7,025 bases of DNA from Thioalkalivibrio sp. (GTDB lineage Bacteria; Pseudomonadota; Gammaproteobacteria; SpSt-1174): contig DSBO01000057.1 in assembly GCA_011046015.1 (NCBI GenBank), positions 1 to 7,025 of the forward strand, in the 5' to 3' direction. Both the position numbers and the translations under genes were made by a program. Positions 1 through 6,839 of this stretch are shown here, one piece after another (the stretch's first letter is position 1; every line of letters begins with the position of its first letter). Below the pieces are notes generated by a model. That model had not been told where the DNA came from. It did no database searches and saw only the letters and a list, made by a program, of their open reading frames with translations.

Positions 1-104
1 CGTCGCTTGCGCTCCGCCGTTCCGGCTCGCGGGGCTCGCCGGTCGAACCTTGAGGTTCTCATCCTGGCGGCCCGACCGTTTGCGTCGCTGCGCGACGGTT
101 CGTT
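1..104. other. Non-coding region downstream of tRNA-Gln
   Basis: I see no convincing gene here. The stretch lies downstream of the tRNA-Gln, which is transcribed leftwards. It contains a perfect 6-base stem with a 3-base loop (CGTCGC at 83-88, GCGACG at 92-97) just past the tRNA 3' end, but no T-tract follows it on the minus strand, so it is not a canonical intrinsic terminator. A second short dyad (GAACCT at 45-50, AGGTTC at 53-58) and a loose GC-rich dyad at about 19-48 lie further out. The left arm of the inverted repeat described separately is at 53-73. In many gammaproteobacteria prs follows ispE and the tRNA-Gln on this strand; that gene, if present, lies outside the window. Confidence 0.6.
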
Positions 105-130
105 TGGCTGGGCCGCCAGGATTCGAACCT
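53..130. repeat. Imperfect inverted repeat copying the tRNA-Gln 3' end
   Basis: The left arm (54-73) and right arm (110-129) are 20-base inverted repeats that match at 18 positions. The first 13 bases next to the spacer are perfect (ATCCTGGCGGCCC at 61-73 against GGGCCGCCAGGAT at 110-122), and the outer pair 53/130 also matches. The spacer is 36 bases. The right arm is the T-arm and 3' acceptor strand of the minus-strand tRNA-Gln, so the left arm is a plus-strand copy of that tRNA end. The similarity continues in degenerate form through the CCA region: about 20 of 25 bases agree over 54-78. In a transcript that runs past the tRNA, the two arms could pair and compete with the cloverleaf. The opposite orientation argues against a normal att-site duplication. 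Confidence 0.8.
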
Positions 131-179
131 GGGAATGACGGGATCAAAACCCGTTGCCTTACCGCTTGGCGACGGCCCA
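105..179 (-). tRNA. glnU/glnW-type tRNA-Gln(UUG): tRNA-Gln (anticodon UUG)
   Basis: The minus strand folds as a full 75-base cloverleaf. It has a 7-bp acceptor stem (TGGGCCG with CGGCCCA), a 3-bp D stem (GCC/GGC) with a 9-base loop containing GG, a 5-bp anticodon stem (ACGGG/CCCGT), a 5-base variable loop, and a 5-bp T stem (CCAGG/CCTGG) with the loop TTCGAAT. The anticodon loop TTTTGAT gives the anticodon TTG at 145-147 (plus-strand CAA), which reads CAA glutamine codons. The U1-A72 pair and G73 discriminator are typical of tRNA-Gln recognised by GlnRS, and the 3' CCA is encoded (105-107). The 5' end lies 29 bases after the ispE stop codon, with no clear promoter between them, so cotranscription with ispE followed by processing is plausible. 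The symbol is by type only. Confidence 0.97.
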
Positions 180-208
180 ATAAATACTAAATATTCAAGG
201 GGTTGGGC

Positions 209-1075
209 TCAGCCGGCGGCGCACGCGCGATCCAGCGCGGCGAGCAGCGGCGAGCGGTTCGTGCCGCGGGCGACGAAGCCCTGCCACGTGGCCGGCAAAC
301 CGGTCATCACGGCCTCGGCCGACGCACGCGCCTCGAAGGCGACAAACACGCAACTGCCCGTCCCTGTCAGCCGCGCATCGCCATGCTGGCCCAGCCAGTC
401 GAGCACCTTCCCGACTTCCGGAAAATGGCGGCGAACCACCGGCTCGCAGACGTTACTGCCCCTGCCCGAAAGAAAGTCGGGTATTGTGATTGGCAGGCAG
501 TCGCGTGTCAATTCCGGGGCCCCGAAAACCGCGCCCGTCGGCACCTCCACCGGCGGCTTCACCACCAGGTACCAGGGTTCGGCCGGCGCCACGGGCGTGA
601 GCACCTCGCCCACCCCCTCGGCCCAGGCGGCCACGCCGCGCACGAACACGGGCACATCGGCGCCGAGCGCAAGCCCGAGCGCGGCCAGGCGGTCGGTATC
701 CAGCCCCAGGCCCCAGTGTTGGTTGAGCGCCACCAGCACGGTGGCCGCGTCGGAGCTACCGCCGCCCAGCCCGCCGCCCATGGGCAGGCGCTTGGTGATG
801 CCGATGTCAGCCCCGAGCGGGCAACCGGTCTCGGCCTTGAGCAACTGCGCGGCCCGCACCATGAGATCGGCGGCCTCCGGCACGCTGGGCACGTCGCCGT
901 GACGGCGGATGGCGCCGTCTTCGCGGATCGCGAATCGGATGTCGTCGCCGTATTCCAGGAACTGGAACACCGTCTGCAGCAAATGATAGCCGTCCGCGCG
1001 GCGGCCAGTGATGTGCAGAAAGAGGTTGAGCTTGGCAGGGGCTGGCCAGACCAGCGAACCAAAATCCGGCGTCAC
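209..1075 (-). CDS. ispE: 4-diphosphocytidyl-2-C-methyl-D-erythritol kinase
   Basis: This cytoplasmic GHMP-family kinase phosphorylates the 2-hydroxyl of CDP-methylerythritol with ATP, in the MEP pathway to isopentenyl diphosphate. The 288-residue product is close to the 283 of E. coli IspE. Visible motifs are the N-terminal PAPAKLNLFL (residues 11-20, with the substrate-site lysine K15), RADGYH (26-31), the glycine-rich ATP loop PMGGGLGGGSSDAA (98-111), GADVPVF (138-144) with the presumed catalytic aspartate D140, and the C-terminal GHMP motif LTGTGSCVFVAF (236-247). The start is GTG at 1075, chosen because the first conserved motif follows directly and because this GTG overlaps the lolB stop as GTGA (1072-1075). 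The Shine-Dalgarno is weak, which suggests translational coupling to lolB. All key residues are present and nothing looks truncated. Confidence 0.97.
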   Translation of the reverse strand: MTPDFGSLVWPAPAKLNLFLHITGRRADGYHLLQTVFQFLEYGDDIRFAIREDGAIRRHGDVPSVPEAADLMVRAAQLLKAETGCPLGADIGITKRLPMGGGLGGGSSDAATVLVALNQHWGLGLDTDRLAALGLALGADVPVFVRGVAAWAEGVGEVLTPVAPAEPWYLVVKPPVEVPTGAVFGAPELTRDCLPITIPDFLSGRGSNVCEPVVRRHFPEVGKVLDWLGQHGDARLTGTGSCVFVAFEARASAEAVMTGLPATWQGFVARGTNRSPLLAALDRACAAG

Positions 1076-1665
1076 GGCACGCCCCGCGACCAGTCCGCCA
1101 CGGCCAGGCGCACGGTGATGAAACGGTGCTCCATGCCGATACGGGTCGGCAGGGCCAACGGGTGCGCGCTGGCGAAGTCGCCATAGGTCATGCTCCAGCC
1201 CGCCTGCTGCAACAGCACCGGTCGCCCCTGGCCATCCAGGCGCAGGAACTCGAGTTCGCCCGTTCTCGTCGGAATACCGCGCAGCCAGTAGCGCATGCCG
1301 GTCAGCGGTAGGTGCCAGCCGAACTCCTCGTCCATCAGGGTCTCGGGATCGGCGGCCTCGCGCCGTTCGCCCTCGCTGGTGCGTAGTACGGCGGCCTCGG
1401 CATCACCCTCGATCAGCGCCAGCGTGCGACCGAAGGGGTCGAAGACACGGATGCGGTAATCATCACCTTGCTGCTGCCAGCGCAGGTTGGCATTCCAGCC
1501 CTCGCCATTGAGCTTTACGGCCACGCGCCCGTTGAGCGTCCAGGCGTCCATGGCGCCGAGCTCGCGCTGGCGTTCGACCCAGCCCTCGTGCTCAGGGCCG
1601 GCGGGCGGGATGGCAGCGCAGCCGCCCAGCAGGGCGAGCAACAGCAGGAGTAGCGGATATCTCAC
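1072..1665 (-). CDS. lolB: Outer-membrane lipoprotein receptor LolB
   Basis: LolB is itself an outer-membrane lipoprotein. It takes lipoproteins from the periplasmic carrier LolA and inserts them into the inner leaflet of the outer membrane. The 197-residue product (E. coli, 207) starts with a short lipoprotein signal: MRYP, a run of leucines, then the lipobox LGGC with the lipidated Cys at residue 16. Residue +2 is Ala, not the Asp that retains lipoproteins in the inner membrane. The mature part follows the family pattern: WTLNGRVAVK (42-51), the aromatic strand NLRWQQQGDDYRIRVFDPFG (60-79), and MRYWLRGIP further on. I place the start at GTG 1665. An AAGGAG lies 11 bases upstream (1677-1682), the GTG overlaps the upstream TGA as GTGA, and the signal peptide begins there. 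A longer reading back to 1770 adds an Arg/Pro-rich leader with no signal character and overlaps the TPR gene. Confidence 0.93.
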   Translation of the reverse strand: MRYPLLLLLLALLGGCAAIPPAGPEHEGWVERQRELGAMDAWTLNGRVAVKLNGEGWNANLRWQQQGDDYRIRVFDPFGRTLALIEGDAEAAVLRTSEGERREAADPETLMDEEFGWHLPLTGMRYWLRGIPTRTGELEFLRLDGQGRPVLLQQAGWSMTYGDFASAHPLALPTRIGMEHRFITVRLAVADWSRGVP

Positions 1666-3356
1666 AGCCCGAGGCGCTCCTTCACGTCGAGCAGGGGCTC
1701 GCTGTGCGGGTGCAGCTGGATGAGGTCGGCATACAGCCGGCGGGCCTCGGCGCGCTCGCCGCGCACCCACAGCACCTCGACCAGGTGCGCGCCCACCTCC
1801 GGGTCCGGCAGCCGCTCGAAGGCCCGGCGCAGGTAGGTCTCGGCCCGGTCGAGATTGCCCAGGCGATACTGCACCCAGCCCATGCTGTCGATCACGGCGG
1901 GGTCGTCCGGGCGCTGCTCCAGCGCGCGCGTGATGTAATCCAGCGCCTCCTCGTACCGGTCGGTGCGATCGGCCAGCGTGTAGCCCAGGGCGTTGAGCGC
2001 GGTGGCGTTGTCCGGGTCGCGCTCGAGGAGCGTGCGCAGATCGGCCTCCAGCACGTCGAGCCGGTCGACCTTTTCGGCCATCAGCGCGCGCGCGTACAGC
2101 AGGTCGGGATTACCCGGATAGAGCCGCAGCGCCTCGTTGTAGAGGGTCATGCCCGCCTCGTATTCGCGGGCATCTCCGAGGATCTGCCCCTCCACGAGGT
2201 AGATCCGTGCGAGGGAGGCGTCGTCGGGGAAACGCTCGCGCAGGCTGTCCAGGTGGTCGCGTGCCTTGTCAGGATGACCGAGGCGCGCGAACAGCAGCGC
2301 GACACGTGTCTGCGCCTCGAAGTGGTGCTCGCCGCCGGCCACCTTGAGGTACCAGGCGACACCCTGGCGCAGATCGCCCTGCTCCTCGGCGATACGCCCG
2401 AGGTAGTAATGTGCCTGGTTGACGTGGCGACCCGACTGCAGCGAGCGCTTCAGGTAGGTCTCGGCGGCGTCGTAGTGTTTGGCCTCGATATTCAGCAGGC
2501 CGATGGTAAACATGAGGTCGCCGTCGCCCGGACGCGCCTCGGCCACCTGCTCGAACTGTGCCAGGGCGTCGTCGTAGCGCTGCTGGTCGAGCAGCATGCG
2601 GGCATAGGTGAGGCGCAGCTCGTGGTGTCGGGGCATCTCCCGGAGCATCGCCTCGACTCGGCCCAGCGCCTCGTCGACGCGCCCCAGACCCAGGAGGGCG
2701 CGCGCCTGCACGATGCGGGCCTCGACCAGGTCCGGGTTGAGCTCGAGGGCCCGCTCGGACGCGGCCAGGGCGGTGTCATGGTCGCCCGCGGACAGGGCGA
2801 GCACGGCCAGCCCGTGCTGCGCCGTCGCCACGTTCGGATAGCGCGCCGCGAGCAGGCCCATGGCACGGGCCGCCAGCTCCGGCTGCCCCTCGCGCGCCAG
2901 CAACTGGGCGACCACGGCGAAACCCTCCTCGCGATCATCACCGGCCAGCGCCAGCACCGATTCGAGGTAGGGCAGCGCGGCGTCGGCATCGCCGCTGCGC
3001 AGGGTGAGCATGGCGGCGAACTGCTGGGCCTCCATGTTCATGGGCGAGAGTTCGGCCCAACGGCGGGCGGCCCGCTGCGCGACCTCGTACTTGCCGGCGT
3101 ATACGCCGATATGGGTGGCCCGCTCGGCGATGCGCGGATCGTCGCTGCCCTCCGCGGCGATCGCGTAGTATTCCACCGAGGTATCGAAATCACCGCGCTG
3201 CCCCGCGACCTCGCCGACCAGCACCCGGTACATCAGCTCGGTACGCGCATCGGCGACCGCATCGGGTGTACCCGCGACATCAGGTGCCGGCTGCATGCCG
3301 GAACATCCGACCAGGGAGACGGCGACGGCAAGCACTAGTGAGAGGCATCTGGGCAT
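1662..3356 (-). CDS. TPR-repeat outer-membrane lipoprotein, function unknown
   Basis: The product is about 564 residues and almost entirely tetratricopeptide repeats, which form a helical solenoid for protein-protein contacts. The N-terminus is a lipoprotein signal, MPRCLSLVLAVAVSLVGC, with lipobox LVGC, Cys18 lipidated, and Ser at +2 (predicted outer-membrane sorting). After a short Pro/Ala/Asp linker, degenerate helix pairs start near mature residue 20. Clear TPRs follow, for example the units beginning DLVEARIVQARALLGLGR, HELRLTYARMLLDQQR, PDLLYARALMAEK, ATALNALGYTLADR and PAVIDSMGWVQYRLG, giving roughly a dozen or more. The in-frame ATG at 3380 would add 8 residues. I prefer 3356 because it gives a compact signal peptide and has AAGGA upstream, although the 12-base spacing is long. 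A comparable TPR gene next to lolB is known from Pseudomonas (PA4667-type). Its TGA overlaps the lolB GTG. The exact role is unknown; assembly or scaffolding at the cell envelope is inference. Confidence 0.88.
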   Translation of the reverse strand: MPRCLSLVLAVAVSLVGCSGMQPAPDVAGTPDAVADARTELMYRVLVGEVAGQRGDFDTSVEYYAIAAEGSDDPRIAERATHIGVYAGKYEVAQRAARRWAELSPMNMEAQQFAAMLTLRSGDADAALPYLESVLALAGDDREEGFAVVAQLLAREGQPELAARAMGLLAARYPNVATAQHGLAVLALSAGDHDTALAASERALELNPDLVEARIVQARALLGLGRVDEALGRVEAMLREMPRHHELRLTYARMLLDQQRYDDALAQFEQVAEARPGDGDLMFTIGLLNIEAKHYDAAETYLKRSLQSGRHVNQAHYYLGRIAEEQGDLRQGVAWYLKVAGGEHHFEAQTRVALLFARLGHPDKARDHLDSLRERFPDDASLARIYLVEGQILGDAREYEAGMTLYNEALRLYPGNPDLLYARALMAEKVDRLDVLEADLRTLLERDPDNATALNALGYTLADRTDRYEEALDYITRALEQRPDDPAVIDSMGWVQYRLGNLDRAETYLRRAFERLPDPEVGAHLVEVLWVRGERAEARRLYADLIQLHPHSEPLLDVKERLGL

Positions 3357-3415
3357 GCGGGATAAGATTCCTTGGTCCATGGGCTGCGGCGACCACCGGG
3401 GGGAGCCTTGACCAC

Positions 3416-3421
3416 ACTATA
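3416..3421 (-). promoter_or_regulatory. Candidate -10 element for the TPR-lolB-ispE operon
   Basis: On the minus strand TATAGT (5 of 6 matches to TATAAT) lies in an AT-richer patch 36 bases upstream of the 3380 ATG and 60 bases upstream of the preferred start. No good -35 hexamer sits at 16-18 bases: the bases there read about GGCGTT or TGGCGT. This is therefore only a weak candidate, supported mainly by its position in the divergent intergenic region. Confidence 0.25.
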
Positions 3422-3522
3422 CTAACCCAACCCGCCGTAACGCCACATGACAGGGCAGGGGAAAGGCGCCACAGGGCGCGGCACGCGGTGCGTACCCGAA
3501 CCGTTCGACCACGGATCGTCGC

Positions 3523-3551
3523 TTGTATTCCCCGGGTCGATCACTCAAAAT
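3523..3551 (+). promoter_or_regulatory. Candidate sigma-70-type promoter for hemA-prfA-prmC
   Basis: TTGTAT (3523-3528, TTG conserved) and CAAAAT (3546-3551, 4 of 6 matches to TATAAT) are separated by exactly 17 bases. The predicted start of transcription is near 3558, leaving a leader of only about 23 bases before the hemA ATG. The hexamers are moderate matches and this is inference from sequence alone. Confidence 0.3.
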
Positions 3552-3580
3552 TTCCCGTTTGCGTTCCCTCCCGGATCTCC

Positions 3581-4852
3581 ATGTCTCTGATAACCGTCGG
3601 GATCAACCACAAAACCGCGCCCGTGGACATCCGCGAACGGGTGGTGTTCGCGCCCGATCAGCTGGATCAGGCGCTGCGGGATATCCGCGCCCTTCGGGGC
3701 GTGCGGGAAGCCGCCATCCTCTCGACCTGCAATCGCACGGAGCTCTATTGCACGCTGGAGGACGATGAACAGCAGGCGGAGGTCATCGACTGGCTGGGCC
3801 GCTACCACCACCTGAACGTCAGCGAGATCGAGCCCTACCTGTACCTGCACGAGGACGAGACGGCGGTGCGGCACATGCTGCGCGTGGCCTGCGGGCTGGA
3901 TTCGCTGGTGCTGGGCGAGCCACAGATCCTGGGCCAGCTCAAGACCGCCTTCCAGCAGGCCGCGAACAGCGGGGCGGTGGGGCGCCATCTCAACCGCCTG
4001 TTCCAGCACGCCTTCGCCGTGGCCAAGCAGGTGCGCACCGACACGGCCATCGGCGCCAGCCCGGTGTCGGTGGCCTTCGCCGCCGTGAGCCTCGCCCGGC
4101 GCATCTTCGGCGACCTCGGCAACTACACCGCGCTGATGATCGGCGCGGGCGAGACTATCGAACTGGCCGCCCAGCACCTGCACGCCAACGGTATCGGCCG
4201 CATGCTGGTAGCCAACCGCAACGCCGAGCGGGCCCGCCACCTCGCCGAGCAGTACGGCGGCGAGGGCTTCGCCCTGCCGGAAATCGGCGAGCGTCTGCAC
4301 GAGGCCGACATCGTGGTCTCCTCCACCGCGGCCCCTCTGCCCATCCTCGGCAAGGGCGCGGCGGAACGGGCCTTGAAAAAGCGCAAGCATCGCCCCATGT
4401 TCATGGTCGACATCGCCGTGCCGCGCGATATCGAGCCCGAGGTGGCCAATCTCGACGACGTGTATCTCTATACCGTGGATGATCTCGAGGAGGTCATTCA
4501 GGAGAACATGGAATCGCGCCAGCAGGCGGCGGCCCAGGCCGAAGAGATCGTCGACCTGCGCGTCGAGGACTTCATGGGGTGGCTGCGCGCCCAGGGCGCC
4601 ATCGGCACCATCGTTGCCTACCGCGAACGTGCCGAGGCGGCCCGGCACGATGTGCACGAGAAGGCCGAGCGCCTGCTCGCCCAGGGCCGCGACCCGCAGG
4701 AAGTCCTCGAGTTCGTGACCCGCACGCTTACCAACAAGCTCACACACGACGCCACCAGCGCACTCAACCAGGCCGCCCATGAGGGCGACACCGAACTGCT
4801 GCACGCCGCGATCCAACTGCTCAACCTCAACGAGATGCCCCTTAAGAAGTGA
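3581..4852 (+). CDS. hemA: Glutamyl-tRNA reductase
   Basis: HemA reduces glutamyl-tRNA(Glu) with NADPH to glutamate-1-semialdehyde, the first committed step of C5-pathway tetrapyrrole (heme, and where present siroheme or chlorophyll) synthesis. The 423-residue product compares with 418 in E. coli. The start MSLITVGINHKTAPVDIRER aligns with the family N-terminus, so ATG 3581 is chosen although the frame is open further upstream. STCNRTELY contains the nucleophile Cys50 that forms the thioester with glutamate. The conserved LDSLVLGEPQILGQLK is at residues 106-121. The NADPH-binding domain begins with IGAGETIEL (glycine loop from G188), followed by VANRN. The C-terminal helical dimerisation region is present and ends NEMPLKK. 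I see no clear Shine-Dalgarno before the ATG. The stop codon overlaps the prfA start. No residues look missing. Confidence 0.97.
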   Translation: MSLITVGINHKTAPVDIRERVVFAPDQLDQALRDIRALRGVREAAILSTCNRTELYCTLEDDEQQAEVIDWLGRYHHLNVSEIEPYLYLHEDETAVRHMLRVACGLDSLVLGEPQILGQLKTAFQQAANSGAVGRHLNRLFQHAFAVAKQVRTDTAIGASPVSVAFAAVSLARRIFGDLGNYTALMIGAGETIELAAQHLHANGIGRMLVANRNAERARHLAEQYGGEGFALPEIGERLHEADIVVSSTAAPLPILGKGAAERALKKRKHRPMFMVDIAVPRDIEPEVANLDDVYLYTVDDLEEVIQENMESRQQAAAQAEEIVDLRVEDFMGWLRAQGAIGTIVAYRERAEAARHDVHEKAERLLAQGRDPQEVLEFVTRTLTNKLTHDATSALNQAAHEGDTELLHAAIQLLNLNEMPLKK

Positions 4853-5934
4853 AGGACTCGATCCACAGAAAACTCGAAGGCCTCGCCGAACGCCACGAGG
4901 AACTCGCCGGCCTGCTGGCCGACCCCGAGGTCATCGGCAAGCAGGACCAGTTTCGCAAGCTGTCCATGGAATACAGCCAGCTCGAGGACCTGGTGCGCAG
5001 CTTTGCGCGCTGGCAGCAGACCCAGGACGACATCGCCTCGGCCCGCGAGATGCTCGCCGACAGCGACGCCGAGATGCGCGCCATGGCCGAGGACGAGCTG
5101 GCCACAGCCGAACAGCGATCAAAGGAACTCGAGGTGGCGTTGCAGAAACTGCTGCTGCCCAAGGATCCGCACGACAGCGCCAACGTGTTCCTGGAGATCC
5201 GCGCCGGCACCGGAGGCGACGAGGCAGCGATCTTCGCCGGCGATCTGTTTCGCATGTACTCCCGCTACGCCGAGCGAAACGGCTGGCAGATCGAGGTGCT
5301 CTCCGAGAGCGAGGGCGAACACGGCGGGTACAAGGAGATCATCGCCCGCGTGGTCGGCCAGGGTGTATACTCCCGGCTCAAGTTCGAGTCCGGCGCACAC
5401 CGCGTGCAGCGCGTGCCCGAGACCGAGTCCCAGGGGCGCATCCACACCTCTGCCGCCACCGTGGCGGTGATGCCGGAGGCCGAGGAGGTCGAGGCCGAGG
5501 AGATCAACCCGGCCGATCTGCGCGTCGACACGTACCGCGCGTCGGGCGCCGGCGGCCAGCACGTCAACAAGACCGACTCGGCCATCCGCCTCACCCACCT
5601 GCCCACCGGCATCGTGGTCGAGTGCCAGGACGAGCGCTCGCAGCACAAGAACCGCGCCCGCGCCATGTCGCTGCTGGCGGCCAAACTGCTGGATATGAAA
5701 CGCGCCAAGCAGGAGGCCGAGCAGGCCGCCACCCGTCGCAGCCTGGTCGGCTCCGGGGACCGCTCCGAACGCATCCGCACCTATAATTTTCCGCAGGGGC
5801 GCATCACCGACCACCGCATCAACCTCACCCTCTACAAGCTGGAAGAGGTGCTGGCCGGCGACCTGGAACAGGTCATCGATCCGCTGGTCAACGAATACCA
5901 GGCCGATCAGCTCGCCGCCCTGGGCAACGACTGA
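4849..5934 (+). CDS. prfA: Peptide chain release factor 1
   Basis: RF1 recognises UAA and UAG stop codons in the ribosomal A site and triggers peptidyl-tRNA hydrolysis. The 361-residue product nearly equals E. coli RF1 (360) and aligns from the first residues (MKDSIHRKLEGLAERHEE). The order is an N-terminal helical domain, then ILLP-like LLLPKDP and EIRAGTGGDEAAIFAGD. The stop-codon-reading PxT tripeptide follows as Pro190-Glu-Thr192 within RVPETESQGRIHTS. The catalytic GGQ is at residues 235-237 in GAGGQHVNKTDSAIRLTH, and the family tail NFPQGRITDHRINLTLYKLE is present. PET rather than the E. coli PAT is a known variant; Thr is kept. The start is GTG 4849, overlapping the hemA stop as GTGA. 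There is only a poor SD (AAGAA directly abutting), so coupling to hemA translation is likely. Gln237 is the expected PrmC methylation site. Confidence 0.98.
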   Translation: MKDSIHRKLEGLAERHEELAGLLADPEVIGKQDQFRKLSMEYSQLEDLVRSFARWQQTQDDIASAREMLADSDAEMRAMAEDELATAEQRSKELEVALQKLLLPKDPHDSANVFLEIRAGTGGDEAAIFAGDLFRMYSRYAERNGWQIEVLSESEGEHGGYKEIIARVVGQGVYSRLKFESGAHRVQRVPETESQGRIHTSAATVAVMPEAEEVEAEEINPADLRVDTYRASGAGGQHVNKTDSAIRLTHLPTGIVVECQDERSQHKNRARAMSLLAAKLLDMKRAKQEAEQAATRRSLVGSGDRSERIRTYNFPQGRITDHRINLTLYKLEEVLAGDLEQVIDPLVNEYQADQLAALGND

Positions 5935-5964
5935 TTCCGCACAGGGGAGCCGGGTCCGACCGGC

Positions 5965-6825
5965 ATGACACAGATGAGCGATAGCGAACACACCCTGGGA
6001 GCCCTGCTCGCGGCCGCCACCGAACGCCTGGCCGCGAGCAGCGAGTCGCCGCGGCTCGATGCCGAGCTGCTGCTCGCGCACGTGCTCGGCCAGCCGCGCA
6101 GCCACCTGTTCGCCTGGCCAGACCGCCCCGCCGACGGCGATCAGCGCGTGGCCTACGCGCGGCTCATCGAACGGCGGGCCAACGGCGAACCGGTCGCCTA
6201 CCTCACGGGCCTGCGCGAATTCTGGTCCCTGCCCGTGCGCATCACCGCCGACGTACTTATTCCCCGTCCCGAGACCGAGCTGCTGGTCGAAGTCGCCCTC
6301 GAGTACCTGCCCGACAAGCCGCAGCCGAGCATCGCCGACCTGGGTACCGGTTCCGGTGTCATCGCGCTGGCACTGGCCCGCGAGTGCCCACGCTGCCGCA
6401 TCATCGCCACGGACTGCTCCGAGGGGGCGCTCACCACGGCGCGGCTCAATGCCGAGCAACTCCACCTCACCCACATCGAGTTCCGCCTGGGCAGCTGGTT
6501 CGGACCGCTCGAGGCCGAGTGCTTCGACCTCATCATCTCCAACCCGCCCTACATCGCCGAGAACGACCCGCACCTTGCGCAGGGCGACCTGCGTTTCGAG
6601 CCCAAGAGCGCACTGGTCAGCGGCCGGGACGGCATGGACGACCTGCGCGTCCTCGCGCAGAATGCCCGCCGCCACCTGCATGCGGGTGGTTGGCTGATCG
6701 TCGAACATGGCTACGACCAGGGTGAGGCGGTGCGCAAGCTGCTGGATAAGGAGGGGTTTTCCTCGATCGCGACCCGCCGCGACCTCGCCGGTGTGGAGCG
6801 GGTGACCCTCGGCCGGCACGCTTAA
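5965..6825 (+). CDS. prmC: Release factor glutamine N5-methyltransferase
   Basis: PrmC (HemK) uses S-adenosylmethionine to methylate the GGQ glutamine of class I release factors, raising their termination efficiency. The 286-residue product is of usual length. A helical N-terminal domain that grips the release factor (about residues 8-85) is followed by the linker segment FWSLPVRITADVLIPRPETE. The Rossmann methyltransferase core comes next: the SAM loop DLGTGSG is at 125-131, the acidic strand end ATD follows, and the catalytic NPPY at 193-196 binds the target glutamine amide. The FEPKSALVSGRDGMDDLR segment is also typical. The start at ATG 5965 leaves 30 bases after the prfA stop. AGGGGAG (5943-5949) is the nearest SD but lies 15 bases away, so initiation may be modest; an in-frame ATG at 5974 would be even further. 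The direct linkage to its substrate gene prfA strongly supports the call. Confidence 0.96.
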   Translation: MTQMSDSEHTLGALLAAATERLAASSESPRLDAELLLAHVLGQPRSHLFAWPDRPADGDQRVAYARLIERRANGEPVAYLTGLREFWSLPVRITADVLIPRPETELLVEVALEYLPDKPQPSIADLGTGSGVIALALARECPRCRIIATDCSEGALTTARLNAEQLHLTHIEFRLGSWFGPLEAECFDLIISNPPYIAENDPHLAQGDLRFEPKSALVSGRDGMDDLRVLAQNARRHLHAGGWLIVEHGYDQGEAVRKLLDKEGFSSIATRRDLAGVERVTLGRHA

Positions 6826-6839
6826 CCCTGCAAAAGGTC

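Larger units (their letters stand above)
3381..3580. other. Divergent intergenic region, TPR operon / hemA operon
   Basis: This spacer separates two divergent operons and should hold both sets of promoters. Apart from the candidate hexamers listed separately, it contains a small hairpin (GCGCC at 3466-3470, GGCGC at 3475-3479), another short dyad (GCAC 3481-3484, GTGC 3488-3491) and an 11-base dyad CGAAC-C-GTTCG at 3497-3507, just upstream of the candidate hemA -35. An open frame runs through the region in phase with hemA, but it has no homology-like start and most of it is antisense to the TPR gene, so I treat this stretch as non-coding. Confidence 0.7.

Noticed and set aside
83..97. Intrinsic terminator after tRNA-Gln
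   Set aside because: The 6-base stem is real, but no T-run follows on the minus strand, so it is recorded only as a hairpin.
53..179. tRNA-Gln as integration site (attL/attR) of a genomic island
   Set aside because: The extra copy of the tRNA end is inverted, not direct, and no integrase or foreign-composition cargo is visible.
203..1186. Plus-strand open frames opposite ispE
   Set aside because: ispE on the minus strand has all GHMP motifs; the plus-strand frames are Arg/Ala/His-rich shadow sequence.
1666..1770. Longer lolB reading starting at 1770
   Set aside because: The extra 35 residues overlap the TPR gene and would bury the lipoprotein signal. The GTG at 1665 has an SD and gives a proper signal peptide.
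1704..3338. 544-codon plus-strand open frame opposite the TPR gene
   Set aside because: It is the antisense shadow of a long GC-rich gene with clear TPR repeats. The translation shows no domain, and the minus-strand product explains the open frame through codon bias.
3545..4816. 423-codon minus-strand open frame opposite hemA
   Set aside because: It is a shadow of hemA with no recognisable motifs.
5416..5424. PET instead of PAT as an altered stop-codon specificity motif in RF1
   Set aside because: The PxT pattern tolerates the middle residue and PET also occurs in other bacterial RF1 proteins, so no unusual specificity is implied.
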